A DNA stretch of 64,000 nucleotides from Paractinoplanes brasiliensis. GTDB lineage: Bacteria; Actinomycetota; Actinomycetes; Mycobacteriales; Micromonosporaceae. Below are positions 16,893 to 25,509 of the stretch, in pieces. How positions within the stretch are numbered: the first letter of the stretch is position 1; each line of letters starts with the position of its first letter. The translations under genes and the position numbers were made by a program. The notes under the pieces are model-generated. The model did not search any database and had not been told where the DNA came from. It saw only the letters and a program-made list of their open reading frames with translations. The stretch spans positions 6,430,001-6,494,000 of the forward strand of contig NZ_SNWR01000001.1 in the NCBI RefSeq assembly GCF_004362215.1, in the 5' to 3' direction.

Positions 16893-17909
16893 TCACCGGC
16901 CGGCCGGCGCGGGAGTGACCGCGCGCAGTCGAGCAGCCGCCTCCTCCGGGGGCAGGTCCCGCTGCGGCTGGGCCAGCAACTCGTAACCGCCGAAGTGCTT
17001 GCGGACCGACGCCGAGCGCAGCAGCGGCGGAACGTAGTGCGCGTGCAGGTGCCACCCCGGATGCCGGCGACCGTCGGTGGGTCGTTGGTGCAGCCCGGTC
17101 GAGTAGGGGAACGGCGTGTCGAACAGCGCGTCGTAGATCGCGGTGAGGCCCCTGATCACCTCGGCCAGGCCGTCGCGTTGCCGGTCCGACAGGTCGGGCA
17201 GGGCTCCGGCGTGAACCCGCGGCAACACCAGGACCTCGTACGGCCAGGCGGCCCAGAACGGCACCAGGGCCACGAAGTGCTCGCCGGCCAGCACCACGCG
17301 GTCGCCGCACGCCAGTTCGGCGGCGAGATAGTCACAGAGCAGACACCCCCCGTACGCGTCGAACCGGCGGGTCTCGGCCAGCGGCTCGCGGGGCAGGTGG
17401 TCCTCGGCCCAGATCTGCCCGTGCGGGTGCGGGTTGCTCGCGCCGGTCATCGCACCCCGGTTCTCGAAGATCAGCACGTGCTCGACCCAGCCGTGACCGC
17501 CCAGTTCGGCGTACTGCTCGGTCCAGCTTCCGATCACCCCGGCGATGTCCGGCGCCGGCATCTCGCCAAGGGTCAGATCGTGCCGCGGGGAGTAGCAGAC
17601 GACCCGGCAGATGCCCCGCACCACCTCGGCGACCAGCAGGGGGGACGCCCCGGCGGGAAGGGCCGCCGGTTCCGGCAGCAGCGCCGGGAAGTCGTTGTCG
17701 AAGACGTACGTCGAGCCGTAGCGCGGGGTGACCCGGTCGCCCGCCCGCCGGCTGCCCGGGCAGAGGTAGCAACCCGGCTCGTAGCGCGGCGGACGCGCGG
17801 CGGTGGCCGGCTCGGTCGTCCCCCGCCACGGCCGGGCGGCCCGCTGCGGGGACACCAGCACCCAGTCACCGGTGAGCTGGTTGAGTCGTCGATGTGGTTG
17901 TCGGGACAC
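16893..17909 (-). CDS. galT: Galactose-1-phosphate uridylyltransferase-like protein
   Basis: A 338-residue HIT-superfamily nucleotidyl transferase of the GalT family, which swaps UMP between UDP-glucose and galactose-1-phosphate. Seen: an N-terminal zinc CxxC (CYLCPG), a second CLLC, IFENRGAMTGASNPHPHGQIW with the catalytic HPH, and HLHAHYVPPLLR. The GTG at 17909 is preceded by GGAGGATC. It lies seven bases upstream of the SARP gene on the same strand. With the cluster's galactosyltransferase-like protein, RapZ and YvcK, it suggests local supply of UDP-galactose or a related sugar donor. It could also be a stray housekeeping enzyme. Confidence 0.9.
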   Translation of the reverse strand: MSRQPHRRLNQLTGDWVLVSPQRAARPWRGTTEPATAARPPRYEPGCYLCPGSRRAGDRVTPRYGSTYVFDNDFPALLPEPAALPAGASPLLVAEVVRGICRVVCYSPRHDLTLGEMPAPDIAGVIGSWTEQYAELGGHGWVEHVLIFENRGAMTGASNPHPHGQIWAEDHLPREPLAETRRFDAYGGCLLCDYLAAELACGDRVVLAGEHFVALVPFWAAWPYEVLVLPRVHAGALPDLSDRQRDGLAEVIRGLTAIYDALFDTPFPYSTGLHQRPTDGRRHPGWHLHAHYVPPLLRSASVRKHFGGYELLAQPQRDLPPEEAAARLRAVTPAPAGR

Positions 17910-17932
17910 CGCTGATCCTCCGATCGTGGTTC

Positions 17933-19141
17933 TCAGCTCGGAACCGCCTCCCGCGGCTCCGGCCGGTCGGCTGCCGTGCGCCGGCGGGTGGAGACGAGGG
18001 GTTCCATCAGGACGGCCACCAGGGCCAGCAGCGTCAGCCCGGCGCCGGCCAGAGCCGTGCCCCGCAGCCCCGCCCCGGGCAACAGGACGCCACCGAGCAG
18101 GGCGCCGGCCGTGATGCCGAGGTTGAAGGCGGTCGAGGTGCCGGCCAGCGCCATGTCGGAGCCGCCGGGGGCGGTCTCGAGCACCCGGACGCCCAGCGAC
18201 GACGAGATCCCGGCGAGGGCGAGGCCGCCCAGGGCGATCGCGACGACGATGACGATCTGCGAGGCGCCGAGACTCCATTGCAGGGTCAGGGCCACCAGCT
18301 GGACGCCGATCAGCACGGTCACCGTCAGCCAGCCGTTGCGCCCGATGCAGAGGCCGACCAGGAACACCCCGGCCAGGCCGGCCAGCCCGCGCACCAGCAG
18401 CAGCGGGCCGACGGCGGCCTCGCTGAACCCGCTGACGTCGGTCAGGAACGGGCTGATGTAGGTGAACGCGGCGAACGCGCCGGTGGTCGCCAGCGCGGTG
18501 TAGACCAGCAGGGCGACGTAGCGGCCGGCGTCGGGCGCCGAACCCCGGTCGGTGTCGCTGGCGCCGGCGGGCGTGGTCGGCATCAACGCGAGAACGGTCA
18601 CCAGGATGAGCAGGCCGACCACGCTGACCGCGAGGAACGCCGCCCGCCAGCCGGCCTGCTGCCCGAGCCAGGTGCCCGCCGGGACACCGGCCAGCGCCGC
18701 CAGGGAGCTTCCCGCGTAGAGCACCGCGAGCGCCCGGGGACGGGCGGCCGGACGGAACAGGGCGGCGGTGGCGGGGGTCACCACCGACCAGAACAGGGCC
18801 TGGCTCAGGGCGGTCGCGATGCGGGCCGCCATCAGCAGCCAATAGGAATCGGCCAAAGCGGAGGCGGCAGTGGCCAGGACGAAGACCGCGAGCAGGCCGC
18901 ACAGCGCGAGGCGCCGGGGAAGGCGCTGGGTGACCTTGGTGATCGGGATCGAGCAGAGCACGACGGTCAGGCCGTAGACGGTGACCAGCATGCCGATGGC
19001 CGGCACCGAACGACCGAGGTCGGCCGAGATCAGCGGAAGCAGGCCGATGGGGAGGGTCTCGGTGGTCACGTAGACGAACGTGGACAGCGAAAGGGCCGCC
19101 AGCAAAATTGTTGCCCGGGTGTCGCCGACGCGTGCTGGCAC
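17933..19141 (-). CDS. MFS efflux transporter (DHA1 type)
   Basis: A 402-residue transporter with 12 predicted helices, similar to AraJ/Cmx-like sugar or drug efflux proteins: LSTFVYVTTETLPIGLLPLIS at helix 1, VTKVTQRLPRR-like loop after helix 2, and ARIATALSQALFWSVVTPATAALF around helices 4-5. I chose the GTG at 19141 because AGGAGG stands five bases before it; the ATG at 19204 adds 21 residues without a site. It is upstream of galT and SARP on the same strand, 23 bp from galT, so the three may be co-transcribed. It is a candidate for self-resistance by export of the enediyne. Confidence 0.88.
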   Translation of the reverse strand: MPARVGDTRATILLAALSLSTFVYVTTETLPIGLLPLISADLGRSVPAIGMLVTVYGLTVVLCSIPITKVTQRLPRRLALCGLLAVFVLATAASALADSYWLLMAARIATALSQALFWSVVTPATAALFRPAARPRALAVLYAGSSLAALAGVPAGTWLGQQAGWRAAFLAVSVVGLLILVTVLALMPTTPAGASDTDRGSAPDAGRYVALLVYTALATTGAFAAFTYISPFLTDVSGFSEAAVGPLLLVRGLAGLAGVFLVGLCIGRNGWLTVTVLIGVQLVALTLQWSLGASQIVIVVAIALGGLALAGISSSLGVRVLETAPGGSDMALAGTSTAFNLGITAGALLGGVLLPGAGLRGTALAGAGLTLLALVAVLMEPLVSTRRRTAADRPEPREAVPS

Positions 19142-19460
19142 GATTTCCTCCTGAATCCTTCCGGCGCCGGGAACGACAATTCCCGCGGCGGATCCGAGTG
19201 ACATTCCGACCGCTCAGCCTCTCACGGGAATCGATGGTCACAAAGGTGCCGGCAACAATTATCGCGCGCCATTCCCGAAACCGGTTTCGCCGCATTGCAG
19301 GGCAACTACCGCAATGGCCTCGGGGGCAATTTGCGAGGAACCCGGAAATGATCCGCCGGGCCCGCGCCCCCGGACCGACGATAGCGCCACCGGCCGGGGC
19401 GAGCAGGCGGAGGTCCGGGACCGCGCCGGGTCCCGGACCTCCGTACGGCCGGCCGCCGGC
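19142..19460. other. Intergenic region between the MFS and UnbU genes
   Basis: 319 bp between the MFS start and the UnbU stop, both on the minus strand. It should hold the MFS-galT-SARP promoter and the end of the unbVU transcript. The stretch 19142-19350 is richer in A and T than its surroundings. I see no convincing gene, and no operator I can name. Confidence 0.5.
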
Positions 19461-20480
19461 TCAGCGGGCCACCGGCAGGGCCACGGCCGCCGGCGACGCC
19501 ACCGGGTCGAGGTCGGTGGTGCGGCGCCGGTCGACCAGCCACTTGCCCCACCAGAAGAGACCGCGGGCCAGGCAGACGATCGTGACGGCGAAGAAGAGCG
19601 TGTAGACGATGTTGAAGACCATCAGGACGCCGTAGACCATGGCCACGCTCATGCCGAACATGAACTGCATGCGCGGGGCCGACGGCGTCGTACCGGGGTC
19701 GGTGATCATGTAGTTGGTGAACAGGACGAACGCCACGCCGGTCATCGGCACCAGCGCGGCCCAGAGGGAGACGTCCCAGATGAAGTGACGCAGCAGCGCC
19801 TGGATGACGAACGCGCCGATCCATCCGACGATCAGCGGCACCTTCTTGGTGAGCATCGCGTTGAGCACGGTGCCGGCGGTGATGATGACGATCGGCACCA
19901 TGATCCGGATGACGTCGGGAACGTTCTCGGTGAAGTGGTACGGCGGTGCGATGTTGACCCAGCCGAAGGCCAGCAGGGTGATCGTGATGCCGAAGTTCGA
20001 CGGGTTCATGTAGTGCCGCATCCGGCCCTTGATCGGGGCCTGGAGGACCGCTTTCTGCCCGATGGCGACGAGCACCGCGAAGGCGATCGGCCAGAACTTG
20101 TTGTTGGCGTACAGCAGCATGTTGCAGGCCAGGGCGGTGATGTGGGTGGGCAGCAGGAAGGTGTAGAGGCCCCAGCCGCCGTTGCCCAGGAAGGCCGGGC
20201 GACGCCGGTAGGCGCGCGCCGAGACCAGTTCGATGACGATTTCCGCGGCGTAGCCGACGGCGAGCGCGAGGAAGGGCCACAGCCACGGCTGCTCGAAGCC
20301 GAGAACGGTGTAGCCGAGAACGTTGAAGACCGACATGGAGATGGCGAAGTTGCGCAGCGCCAGGTAACGCGGATCCCGCTTGTCCACCCGCGGCGGCGCG
20401 GCGGCGCGGTCCTGCGGCGCCGGGGCCGCGGGGGACTGCAGTGCGGTCTCGATGGCCTTCGGAGTGCGGACGTCGGTCAT
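19461..20480 (-). CDS. unbU: UnbU-like enediyne membrane protein
   Basis: A 339-residue integral membrane protein with about eight hydrophobic helices. It resembles the RnfD/NqrB type of membrane subunit (AVGYAAEIVIELVSARAYRRRPAFLGNG, GFEQPWLWPFLALAVG, LNPSNFGIT-like MNPSNFGITITLLAFGWVN). In enediyne clusters this conserved protein is called UnbU; its biochemical role is unknown. Its ATG overlaps the UnbV stop by four bases (ATGA), so the two are co-translated. Confidence 0.88.
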   Translation of the reverse strand: MTDVRTPKAIETALQSPAAPAPQDRAAAPPRVDKRDPRYLALRNFAISMSVFNVLGYTVLGFEQPWLWPFLALAVGYAAEIVIELVSARAYRRRPAFLGNGGWGLYTFLLPTHITALACNMLLYANNKFWPIAFAVLVAIGQKAVLQAPIKGRMRHYMNPSNFGITITLLAFGWVNIAPPYHFTENVPDVIRIMVPIVIITAGTVLNAMLTKKVPLIVGWIGAFVIQALLRHFIWDVSLWAALVPMTGVAFVLFTNYMITDPGTTPSAPRMQFMFGMSVAMVYGVLMVFNIVYTLFFAVTIVCLARGLFWWGKWLVDRRRTTDLDPVASPAAVALPVAR

Positions 20481-22459
20481 GGCGTGGTCAGCTCCCGGGC
20501 TTGGTCGGTCAGGATGAGGTCGTGCCAGCCGGCGGCCAGCTCGAGCGTCTGGCGGTGGGCGCCGCCGTCGGCGTCACGCCAGGCGATCTCGGCCGACACG
20601 GGCCTGCCCCCGGCCGCGCCGAGTCCGAAGTAGACGTCGAAGCTGCGCTTGCCGGAGTGGCCGCTGCCGCCGTCCAGCTGGGCCACGTGTGTCGTCCCGT
20701 CGGCGGTGCGGATGCGGACCTGGGCCCCGTACGCCGGGCTGCCGGGCACGGCCGCGGACGGGGGCGCGCCGCCGGCCGTGTCGACCGGGCGGAACAGGCG
20801 CAGCCCGAGGAAGTTGCGGTCCGGCGCCTTGGTGTTGCGGTAGTAGGCCGGCGCGCCCCACTGCCGGGCCACCGCGAAGTCCTGGGCGCCGTCCTGGTCC
20901 GCGTCCGCGACGGCGATGCCGCGGGTCGGCGTCGGCACGGCCAGGCCCAGTTGCGGGGCGAGGTCGACGTACCGCTTGCCGTCCGGCTCCTTGGCCCAGA
21001 AGGCAAGCGTGTTGTCGCCGGCGATGTCGTCGCCCGGCTCCGCCTTGGGCCACATGGCGGGCTCCTGGAGCATGAGGTCGTTGCTCATGGCCAGCTCCTG
21101 CAACCAGTTGAACCGGTTGATGTCGCCCTTGACGAAACCGGCCGCCTGCACCACGGCGACCCGGCCGCTGTTGTCGAAGTCGGCCATTTTGGCGTCCCAG
21201 CCCCAGCCGACCCAGGCCAGGTTGCGCGACGCGGCGCTGTCCTCGAACGGCGCGACGCCCTTCTCCATCTTGCGGCGAGCGTCGGCCGGGTTGGCCGCGT
21301 TGTTGCGCCAGACGAAGTTGCTCTCCTCAAGGCCCCACGACTCCGTGATGTTGCTGACGAACATGTCGAAGCGCCCGCTGTTGTCCAGATCGCCGAACTC
21401 GATGCTCATGCCCTTGAACGAGTCGTGGCCGAGCACCAGCGACTTCGGGGTGACGGCGTCGCGGCGCCCCTCGGCCAGGGCGAACCGGATCTGGCCGGGG
21501 GTGGACCGGTTGTGGAAGAACCGGTCCTTGCCGAAGTCGTTGGCCAGGTACAACTCGGGCAGCAGGTCACCGTCCAGGTCGGCCGAGCCGGCCCCGAGCG
21601 TCCATCCGGTGCTGTACGCGGGGTCGATGGCCCGCTGCTCGACGTAGGTCACCGACGGGTCGGCCCCGCTGGTGGCGGCGGTCCAGCGCAGGATGTGCGA
21701 GCCGCCCGCGTTCTCGGCCCGTGACATCGAGTGGTTCATCTGGACGTTGGGGTGGCCCTGCGGGTCCAGCACCTCGGTGTCCGGGAAGTAGTTGAAGATG
21801 CCGATGTCGGGATGGCCGTCGCCGTCGAAGTCGGCCACGTTCACGGCGTTGGTGTTCCACAGCGGCCCGTGGTAGAGACCGTCGGCCGTGAGCGCCTGCG
21901 GCACCAGCTCGGTGGGCCGGAACGCCGCCGCCGCGAGGGCGCCGCCCTGGCCGCGGTGCAGGAAGACCACGGGTGTCCGGCCCCAGTAGTAGACGAGCAG
22001 GTCCATCCGGCCGTCGCTGTTGAAGTCCCCGGGCGTGCAGCCCATCGGTGCGATCGCCGGGCCGCTCGGCAGAGGCGCCGGGTCGAGCACGAAGGGCGGA
22101 TAGGCGCCGGTCTCGGGCGCCGGGGTGACGACCACCGCGTCGCTGCGGGTGTCGACCAGGCACAGGTCGTCCGAGCGGCCGTCGCCGTCGAGGTCGTTGA
22201 CCGCGACACCGGCGCCGACCGAGGAGATCCAGGACCGGATGTGTTCGTACTTCGGGTTGACCTGCCGTACGTCGCGCTGCGGGAGCCCCGCCGGCAGGGC
22301 GATCGGCAGCTCGGTGAACTGGAATCGTTGTGCCATGCCGGCGCGCGTGGCCGCCGATGCCGACGGCAACCGGGCGACGAGGAACGCCGTGCCCACCAGG
22401 ACCAGCACGAACACCATGGGCAGCAGGCGGCGGCCCAGCCCGACATCGTTGGGTGGCAA
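20477..22459 (-). CDS. unbV: UnbV-like CRTAC1/ASPIC family protein
   Basis: A 660-residue secreted or membrane-anchored protein. After an N-terminal hydrophobic segment (MVFVLVLVGTAFLVARL, about residues 14-30) come several calcium-binding FG-GAP/VCBS repeats with DxDxDG cores (NDLDGDGRSD, DFNSDGRMD, DFDGDGHPD, DLDGDLLPE, DLDNSGRFD, DADQDGAQD), then a C-terminal ASPIC/UnbV domain (GAQVRIRTADGTTHVAQLDGGSGHSGKRSF). UnbV proteins accompany enediyne PKSs; role unknown. I chose TTG at 22459 because AGGGGAG stands four bases before it; longer readings run back through the AraC gene. The neighbour unbU overlaps by four bases. Confidence 0.88.
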   Translation of the reverse strand: MPPNDVGLGRRLLPMVFVLVLVGTAFLVARLPSASAATRAGMAQRFQFTELPIALPAGLPQRDVRQVNPKYEHIRSWISSVGAGVAVNDLDGDGRSDDLCLVDTRSDAVVVTPAPETGAYPPFVLDPAPLPSGPAIAPMGCTPGDFNSDGRMDLLVYYWGRTPVVFLHRGQGGALAAAAFRPTELVPQALTADGLYHGPLWNTNAVNVADFDGDGHPDIGIFNYFPDTEVLDPQGHPNVQMNHSMSRAENAGGSHILRWTAATSGADPSVTYVEQRAIDPAYSTGWTLGAGSADLDGDLLPELYLANDFGKDRFFHNRSTPGQIRFALAEGRRDAVTPKSLVLGHDSFKGMSIEFGDLDNSGRFDMFVSNITESWGLEESNFVWRNNAANPADARRKMEKGVAPFEDSAASRNLAWVGWGWDAKMADFDNSGRVAVVQAAGFVKGDINRFNWLQELAMSNDLMLQEPAMWPKAEPGDDIAGDNTLAFWAKEPDGKRYVDLAPQLGLAVPTPTRGIAVADADQDGAQDFAVARQWGAPAYYRNTKAPDRNFLGLRLFRPVDTAGGAPPSAAVPGSPAYGAQVRIRTADGTTHVAQLDGGSGHSGKRSFDVYFGLGAAGGRPVSAEIAWRDADGGAHRQTLELAAGWHDLILTDQARELTTP

Positions 22460-22876
22460 TGTTCTCCCCTTCACAGATCGCGGAACAGGTCGACATGCAA
22501 TCGGTCGGTTTCGGCGTACGGCGAAAAGTGCTGTACGGGTTCCGTCGGTCGATCGGTTTGATTCTCGGCACGGGTGCCCGCGCAAATCTTCTTCGTCTAT
22601 GCCGTCCTGGCCGGAGGAACGCTCCAGGGAACCGCCCGAACGCCGCAATCGACGAGATGCGCGGAGGGCCGGCAGCTGCTCCGCGCGCCGATGGATAGCG
22701 GCGAGCGCTGATTTCGGCGCGGGGCGATCGGCGACTGAGCTGGCGTTATAGCTATCAGTAACGTTCTCTTCACTACCTGCTTGACGCTTTATGGGGCCTG
22801 GGCTAGCATCGGCTCCGGCGCTTTGACCATTGCTTTGTCTCAATGTGCGATTTCGCTTCTCCACGGGGGAGAATTC
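22460..22876. other. Divergent regulatory region between unbV and the AraC gene
   Basis: 417 bp between divergent unbV and the AraC-type gene. It has a clear plus-strand promoter at 22781-22809 and an inverted repeat CGTTA...TAACG at 22744-22763 just upstream of it. The unbV promoter should lie here on the minus strand but I cannot place it. The region is less GC-rich than the coding DNA. No gene is visible in it. Confidence 0.6.
22781..22809 (+). promoter_or_regulatory. Sigma-70-type promoter of the AraC-like gene
   Basis: TTGACG at 22781-22786, a 17-bp spacer, and TAGCAT at 22804-22809 match an HrdB-type promoter. Transcription would start near 22816, about 60 bases before the ATG. The CGTTA...TAACG inverted repeat upstream of the -35 could bind the regulator itself. 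Confidence 0.7.
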
Positions 22877-23638
22877 ATGCAACAGAATGCTGAGAGGGCC
22901 GTCGAGCGCGTCATCGAACAAATGCGGGCCAATCTGTCGGAACAGCTGACCCTGGACGACATGGCGCAGACCGCCATGTTCAGCAAGTTCCATTTCACCC
23001 GCATTTTTCAGCGGATCACCGGGGTTCCGCCCGGCCGGTTCCTCGCCGCGCTGCGGCTGCAGGAGGCGAAGCGGCTGCTGGTCAGCACCGACCTCAACGT
23101 GGCGGCCATCAGCGTCCGGGTCGGTTACAGCAGCGTGGGGACGTTCAGCACCCGGTTCACCAAGAGCGTCGGCCTGCCGCCGACCACCTATCGCCGCATG
23201 GGTGGCTTCAGCCGGCACATCGCGACGTTCACACCACAGTCGCCGGGCAAGAGCCACATCTACGGCCGGGTCACTGCGCCGGCCGGGCAGTCACCACCCG
23301 GCGCAGTCTTCCTGGGCCTGTTCCCCCAGCGCATACCCGAAGGTCTGCCGGCCAAGTGCGTGATCCTCGACCGTCCGGGCGACTTCCACTTCACCAACGT
23401 CCCCGACGGGACGTGGTATCTGCTGAGCCAGTCGATCACCGACGACGCCGCCGAGGAACAGGATCTCCTGATGGTGTCGGCGACCGGTCCGCTGACCCTC
23501 CGCGGTTCGACGTCGCTGACGGTTGACGTACGGCTCAACCGCATGTCCAAGGTGGACCCACCGGTGTTGCTCGCGTTGCTGGACAGCCGTCGTGCCGCCT
23601 ACGAGAGACTCCGGGGGCACAAGCCCGTCGCGGCCTGA
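22877..23638 (+). CDS. AraC family transcriptional regulator with N-terminal DNA-binding domain
   Basis: A 253-residue regulator in which the AraC double helix-turn-helix comes first (about residues 8-112: LTLDDMAQTAMFSKFHFTRIFQRITGVPPGRFLAALRLQEAKRLL, then VAAISVRVGYSSVGTFSTRFTKSVG). The C-terminal part, about 140 residues, is not a cupin I recognise; it reads like a beta-rich domain (GRVTAPAGQSPPGAVFLGLFPQR, DFHFTNVPDGTWYLLSQS). The ATG follows a GGGGGAG site, and a good promoter lies 68 bp upstream. It diverges from unbV and may control the unbVU genes. The order, DNA-binding domain first, is less common for AraC proteins. Confidence 0.88.
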   Translation: MQQNAERAVERVIEQMRANLSEQLTLDDMAQTAMFSKFHFTRIFQRITGVPPGRFLAALRLQEAKRLLVSTDLNVAAISVRVGYSSVGTFSTRFTKSVGLPPTTYRRMGGFSRHIATFTPQSPGKSHIYGRVTAPAGQSPPGAVFLGLFPQRIPEGLPAKCVILDRPGDFHFTNVPDGTWYLLSQSITDDAAEEQDLLMVSATGPLTLRGSTSLTVDVRLNRMSKVDPPVLLALLDSRRAAYERLRGHKPVAA

Positions 23639-23765
23639 TCCCGTCGCTCGCCTGTGCGGCGCCGGCCGCTCACCGGCCGTTGCGGTACTCCTCGGCCTGT
23701 CGTGCGGCGGCAGATCGACCTGCTCGTGGACGCCCTGCGGGAGGCGCCTGGCCTGCCGGCCGCCC

Positions 23766-23876
23766 ACCTCGAACGACTGGAGGCCATCGCCACCGGCCGC
23801 CGACCTCGAACGGCTGGAGGCCATCGCCACCGGCCGCCGACCTCGAACGGCTGGAGGCCATCGCCACCGGCCCCCA
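23766..23876 (+). repeat. 37-bp tandem repeat, three copies
   Basis: A unit beginning ACCTCGAACGGCTGGAGGCC recurs at 23766, 23803 and 23840 (period 37 bp). Copies 2 and 3 agree almost perfectly; copy 1 has one visible change (GACTGG for GGCTGG). Because 37 is not a multiple of three, each copy is read in a different frame, so this is not a coding repeat in its present form. In the first copy one frame reads HLERLEAIATGRR, which looks like coding sequence, so the array may have arisen in the 5' end of a gene. Confidence 0.85.
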
Positions 23877-23941
23877 CCACAGCAGCATCTGGCGACGACG
23901 CGTTCGCCTCAGGTTCGCCGTCGCCCGGTCGATGGAACGAC

Positions 23942-25351
23942 GTGGCATCTGCAGGCAACGTACGCACGGCAGGCCGCGTCGCGTCGGCTGCCCTGGCCGC
24001 GGTGTCGGGTGTTCTCATCGCCGTGCTGCTGCTCGGCTCGGCGGCCGCGGAACACGCCGTGATGCTCACCGCCAGTCTCACGGCGCTGGCGGCGGTCGCG
24101 ACCGGGTTGCGTGTGCATCAGGTCCCCGACCGCCGGCCGTGGTTGCTGGTGCTGGTGGGCCTCGGCCTGCTGACAGTGGTGAACACCCTGCCGTGGGTGA
24201 GCGCCGGGGTTCCGGTGGCGCCGTTCCAGATCTCGGGTTACCTGGCGTTGCTGGCCGCCAGCCTGCTCATCGTGTGGCGTCGCACCCCGCGCGACCGGGG
24301 CGGCGTCATCGACGCGGCCATCGTCGGCATCGCCACCGCGGCGCCGGTCTGGGAGTTCGTGCTGCGCCCGGCCCTGGTGACCGGCGGTGTCGGGGCCGGC
24401 GGGCAGGTCGTCGTGCTGGTGCAGCTGCTGGTGCTGACGGGCATCCTGGGCGCGCTGCTGCGGGTCACCCGTACGTCGGGCCGGCGGGCGATGACGGTGT
24501 GGCTGCTGTTCGGCGCGTTGAGCTGTGCCGTCGCCGGCGACGTCGTGTTCACCACCACCGGCGGCTCATCGGGCCTGCTGTATCTGGGCGGCTACCTGCT
24601 GGTCGGCGCGGCGGCCCTGCACCCGACGGTCGCCACCCTCACCCACCCTGTCACGACCGGAGAGACGGGCGTTCCCAAGCTGCGGCTCGGCCTGTTCGGG
24701 TTCGCGCTCATCGTCGTCCCCCTGGTCGGCGGGGTGCCGCAGCTATACGGCGAGGCGCCCGACGGTCTGCTGCTCACGCTGGGCCCCCTGGCGATGGTGC
24801 CGCTGGTGCTCGTCCGGGCCGGGCAGCTCATCGCGCAACGGGCCCAGGACCAGCGAGATCTCGCCTACCAGGCCAACCACGACGACCTCACCGGCCTGGT
24901 CAACCGGCGCCGGCTGTTCACCGTCATGGCGCAGGCCACGGCCGCGGTGACCCCGGCGGCCGTCCTCTACTGCGACCTCGACGACTTCAAGCCGATCAAC
25001 GACCGGTACGGGCACGAGGCCGGCGACGAGGTGCTGCGGTGCGTGGGCCGGCGCCTCGTCGAGGTCCTGCGCGACGGTGACGTGACGGCCCGCATCGGCG
25101 GCGACGAGTTCCTGGCCTACTGCCCGGACGCCGACGAGGCCACCGCGTCCGGTCTGCGCCGCCGGGTCGAGGAAGCGCTGCACGCGCCGATCCCCTGGAA
25201 CGGGGTGACCCTGCAAGTGGGCGTGACCGTCGGGGTCCTGCTGAGCGAACCCGGCGCGTACACCTCACCGGACGAGCTGGTCGCCGCCGCCGACGCCGTC
25301 ATGTACGAACGCAAGCGCATCCAGAAGGCCGAACGCGCCGTACACACCTGA
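23942..25351 (+). CDS. Membrane diguanylate cyclase (GGDEF domain)
   Basis: A protein of about 469 residues. Residues 1-290 are hydrophobic, with eight to ten helices, a membrane sensor module. The C-terminal GGDEF domain (about 300-465) makes cyclic di-GMP: NHDDLTGLVNRRRLF, YCDLDDFKPINDRYGHEAGDEVL, the active site RIGGDEF, and an inhibitory RxxD site (RDGD) five residues before it. So it should be active and product-inhibited. The start is uncertain: GTG at 23942 sits just before the first membrane helix; longer forms would read through the tandem repeat. It stands alone, with convergent neighbours downstream. The substrate sensed is unknown. Confidence 0.88.
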   Translation: MASAGNVRTAGRVASAALAAVSGVLIAVLLLGSAAAEHAVMLTASLTALAAVATGLRVHQVPDRRPWLLVLVGLGLLTVVNTLPWVSAGVPVAPFQISGYLALLAASLLIVWRRTPRDRGGVIDAAIVGIATAAPVWEFVLRPALVTGGVGAGGQVVVLVQLLVLTGILGALLRVTRTSGRRAMTVWLLFGALSCAVAGDVVFTTTGGSSGLLYLGGYLLVGAAALHPTVATLTHPVTTGETGVPKLRLGLFGFALIVVPLVGGVPQLYGEAPDGLLLTLGPLAMVPLVLVRAGQLIAQRAQDQRDLAYQANHDDLTGLVNRRRLFTVMAQATAAVTPAAVLYCDLDDFKPINDRYGHEAGDEVLRCVGRRLVEVLRDGDVTARIGGDEFLAYCPDADEATASGLRRRVEEALHAPIPWNGVTLQVGVTVGVLLSEPGAYTSPDELVAAADAVMYERKRIQKAERAVHT

Positions 25352-25509
25352 GTCACGTCCACGGGGTACGCGCCGCCCCGGGGGCGAAGGCCATGACCAC
25401 CTGGACGACGGCCGTTGCCGAGACGCCGGCCGGCGCCGCCCGGCGACCCCTGCTGACCGCGCCTGGCCGCCCGAGCTCCCCTGATCGCGGACCGGCGCCC
25501 GGTGACGGC

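Noticed and set aside
23766..23876. CRISPR-like array at 23.8 kb.
   Set aside because: The copies are head-to-tail without spacers, so it is a tandem repeat and not a CRISPR array.
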